From Chthoniobacterales bacterium (GTDB lineage Bacteria > Verrucomicrobiota > Verrucomicrobiia > Chthoniobacterales > UBA10450), in NCBI GenBank assembly GCA_013697015.1, contig JACCXL010000138.1, forward strand, positions 1-6,533: a DNA stretch of 6,533 nucleotides, written 5' to 3'. A program made the position numbers and the translations under genes. This document shows positions 4,522 to 6,533 of this stretch, in pieces (positions within the stretch are counted from its first letter, which is position 1; each line of letters starts with the position of its first letter). Under the pieces are notes generated by a model. It did not search any database, had not been told where the DNA came from, and worked only from the letters and a program-made list of their open reading frames with translations.

Positions 4522-6533
4522 ATGGCAACGGACGATCTGCGAGAGCGTCTAGCAGAGTTCACTCGCTTCGCTCGGACCCTCAAAGGCGACGAAAAGAGTG
4601 AGGCCCAATCCTTTTTAGATCATTTCTTCCGGGCGCTGGGACATGCAGGTGTGATTGAGGCGGGCGCGACATTCGAGTTTCGTGTCGCCAAGAAACCCGG
4701 TTCACCACAACTCGAGTTAATCAAAGGCCCAGGCGCAAGAGCCAGGGGCGGGAAGAAGTTCGCTGATCTGCTCTGGCCCGGTCGCGTGCTGATCGAGATG
4801 AAGTCACGCGGCGAGAAGCTCGAGAAGCACTACGACCAAACGTTCGACTACTGGAGCCACATCGTTCCGCATCGCCCGCCCTTCGTCATTCTCTGCAACT
4901 TCGATGAGTTCTGGATTTACGATTTCAACACTCAGCTTTTCGATCCGGTTGATCGCATTGCGCTGCGCGAGCTGCCGGAGAACATCGCCTCTTTAAACTT
5001 CCTCCTGCCCGTTTGGAAGAAACCGATCTTCGGCAACAACCGCGTCGAAGTCACCCGCAAGGCCGCGGATCAAATGGCGACTGTCTTTCGGGAAATTGTC
5101 GAGCGAGGAGAAGATCGGCCCCGCGCGCAGCGATTCATTCTGCAATTGCTCGTTGCGATGGTCGCCGAAGATATCGGTCTGCTTCCCTCCGAGATCGTCA
5201 CGGAGCTTCTCTATGAATGCGCGGAGAAAGGCGCGAACTCCTACGACCTGATTGGTTCGTTGTTTCGCCAAATGGCCTCACGCGAACCCGCGCATGGCGG
5301 CCGCTTCCAGGGAGTGGATTATTTCAATGGCGGTTTATTTGAGGTGGTCGACCCAATCGAGCTCAAGCGGCCCGAGGCGTATCGCCTGCACGACTCCGCG
5401 CGCCGTAACGATTGGAGCAAAGTCAGGCCGGAAATTTTCGGCGCTCTCTTTCAGGACAGCATGGACAAGAAGGAGCGGCACGCGTTCGGCGCCCACTTCA
5501 CGAGCGAGTTCGACATTCGCAAAGTCGTTGGCCCGACAATCGTGCGCCCATGGCGCGAGCGGATCGATTCCGCCGGAAAAAATGTCGCTGAATTGCGCAA
5601 AGCTCTCGCTGATCTGCGCAAGTTTCGCGTCCTCGATCCGGCCTGCGGTTCGGGCAATTTCCTTTTCATCGCTTATCGCGAAATGAAACGCCTCGAGCGA
5701 GACATCCTGCTTCGGCTTCGCGAAGTGAGTAAGCGCGAGCCGCTCGAAAGCGCTATCTCACTTCATCAATTCTTCGGCATCGACATCATCCCGTTCGCGG
5801 TCGAGCTGGCCAAAGTCACGCTCATGCTCGCCAAAGAACTAGAGGTTATCGAAGCGCAAAAGCTCGCCGAGACCGATCAACTTCTCATCGAAGAAAAGCC
5901 GCTCCCGCTCGATAACCTCGACAAGAACATCATCTGCGCCGACGCGCTTTTCACCGGCTGGCCAAAAGCAGACGCGATCATCGGCAATCCGCCTTATCTC
6001 GGTTCGCGCTATCTGGCGCAGGAGCACGGCTATGAATACGCGCGCAAAGTCCACGCGCGGTTTGCCGATGTGCCCAAGATGGCGGACTTCTGCACCCACT
6101 GGTTCCGCCTTGCGCACGATGCGTTGCCGAACGGCGGTCGGGCGGGTCTAGTCGGCACGAACACGATTCGTCAAAACGAGGGCCGCGAAGCAAGTCTCGA
6201 CCACATCATCGCGAACGGTGGAATTATCACTGACGCGGTTTCAACTCAAGTCTGGAGCGGTGAAGCTGCCGTCCATGTGTCGATTGTAAACTGGAAGAAA
6301 TCTTCCCGCGACGAATCGCCCCGCGCGTCGAAACAGCACGCATCGCCTAAGCGTTACCTCACGTTTCAACGTGGGGATCGTGCGGACAGTCCGTGGGAGA
6401 GCTTTGAACTACCGCAGATCAATGCCGCCTTATCGACTGGAGTTGACGTCAGTCGGGCGGTACCGCTGATGGCAAACCGCGCATCGAAGGCCGTGTTCGT
6501 TGGCCAATATCCGTTCAACGAAGGGTTCATGCT
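4522..6533 (+). CDS. MmeI-like single-chain restriction-modification protein (type IIL/IIG), 3' end outside window
   Basis: The frame is open from the ATG at 4522 to the window edge (670 codons); family members usually run to about 900 or more. It should cut DNA and protect host DNA by N6-adenine methylation with one polypeptide. Domains in order: N-terminal PD-(D/E)XK nuclease with Asp82-x9-Glu92-x-Lys94 (KKFADLLWPGRVLIEMKS), the same spacing as MmeI; a helical spacer (about 170-310) with FNGGLF at 268-273; and a gamma-class adenine methyltransferase. The methyltransferase shows motif X-like GAHFTSE (323-329), motif I VLDPACGSGNF (370-380), FFGIDI (418-423) and catalytic motif IV NPPY (489-492) in IIGNPPYLGSRYL. 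The later RAGLVGTNTIRQ and VWSGEAAVHVSIVNW stretches are also typical. Around residue 630 the target-recognition region begins (INAALSTGVDVSRAVPLMAN) and is cut off, so the recognition site cannot be guessed. The start is 3 bases after kdsD; AGGGG abuts the ATG, too close for a normal ribosome site, so coupling is likely. BREX PglX was considered, but the D-x9-ExK nuclease favours MmeI-like. Confidence 0.92.
   Translation, partial: MATDDLRERLAEFTRFARTLKGDEKSEAQSFLDHFFRALGHAGVIEAGATFEFRVAKKPGSPQLELIKGPGARARGGKKFADLLWPGRVLIEMKSRGEKLEKHYDQTFDYWSHIVPHRPPFVILCNFDEFWIYDFNTQLFDPVDRIALRELPENIASLNFLLPVWKKPIFGNNRVEVTRKAADQMATVFREIVERGEDRPRAQRFILQLLVAMVAEDIGLLPSEIVTELLYECAEKGANSYDLIGSLFRQMASREPAHGGRFQGVDYFNGGLFEVVDPIELKRPEAYRLHDSARRNDWSKVRPEIFGALFQDSMDKKERHAFGAHFTSEFDIRKVVGPTIVRPWRERIDSAGKNVAELRKALADLRKFRVLDPACGSGNFLFIAYREMKRLERDILLRLREVSKREPLESAISLHQFFGIDIIPFAVELAKVTLMLAKELEVIEAQKLAETDQLLIEEKPLPLDNLDKNIICADALFTGWPKADAIIGNPPYLGSRYLAQEHGYEYARKVHARFADVPKMADFCTHWFRLAHDALPNGGRAGLVGTNTIRQNEGREASLDHIIANGGIITDAVSTQVWSGEAAVHVSIVNWKKSSRDESPRASKQHASPKRYLTFQRGDRADSPWESFELPQINAALSTGVDVSRAVPLMANRASKAVFVGQYPFNEGFM

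Noticed and set aside
5252..5686. 144-codon plus-strand frame inside the restriction-modification gene
   Set aside because: It is out of frame with the MmeI-like protein, whose methyltransferase motifs X and I fall in the same bases; it is Ser/Arg-rich and has no motif.
4522..6533. BREX PglX or DISARM methyltransferase instead of a stand-alone R-M enzyme
   Set aside because: The N-terminal D-x9-E-x-K nuclease directly before the helical spacer and the INAALSTGVDVSRA segment fit MmeI-like proteins. No BREX or DISARM partner genes are seen in the window, although the downstream region is not visible.

Overview
The window is a dense, high-GC (by eye about 60%) bacterial stretch. It has six protein genes and almost no intergenic DNA. 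No RNA gene, insertion sequence, CRISPR array or integration scar is visible. A Kdo-pathway isomerase (arabinose-5-phosphate isomerase), a class A-type penicillin-binding protein and two glycosyltransferases point to a Gram-negative organism with lipopolysaccharide. The gene style resembles soil Verrucomicrobiota, including a short exported protein ending in an aromatic-rich tail. That taxonomic guess is inference and is not proven by any marker here.

Layout: (1) bases 1-960, plus strand, hold the C-terminal part of a penicillin-binding protein with the KTG motif and a long low-complexity tail. (2) Two bases later, 963-1994, plus strand, comes a divergent GT-B-like glycosyltransferase. (3) 3218-1986, minus strand, is a canonical family 4 glycosyltransferase that converges on the previous gene with a 9-base overlap of the 3' ends. 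(4) 3487-3179, minus strand, is a small protein with a signal peptide, just upstream of and overlapping the family 4 glycosyltransferase. (5) A 59-base divergent gap (3488-3546) separates it from (6) 3547-4518, plus strand, kdsD, with a SIS domain and two CBS domains. (7) 4522 to the window end, plus strand, is a large open frame not closed within the window. It encodes a single-chain MmeI-like (type IIL/IIG) restriction-modification protein, truncated in its target-recognition domain.

Functionally, the left two thirds is a cell-envelope neighbourhood covering peptidoglycan polymerisation or crosslinking, surface glycan assembly and Kdo precursor supply. The right third is a DNA defence gene placed 3 bases behind kdsD in the same direction. 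The restriction-modification gene keeps both the nuclease signature (D-x9-E-x-K) and the adenine methyltransferase motifs, so it looks functional as far as it can be read. I see no clear evidence of a wholly new system. The items most worth a second look are this R-M gene and its unknown specificity, the divergent glycosyltransferase, the small exported protein, and the repeat-bearing tail of the penicillin-binding protein.
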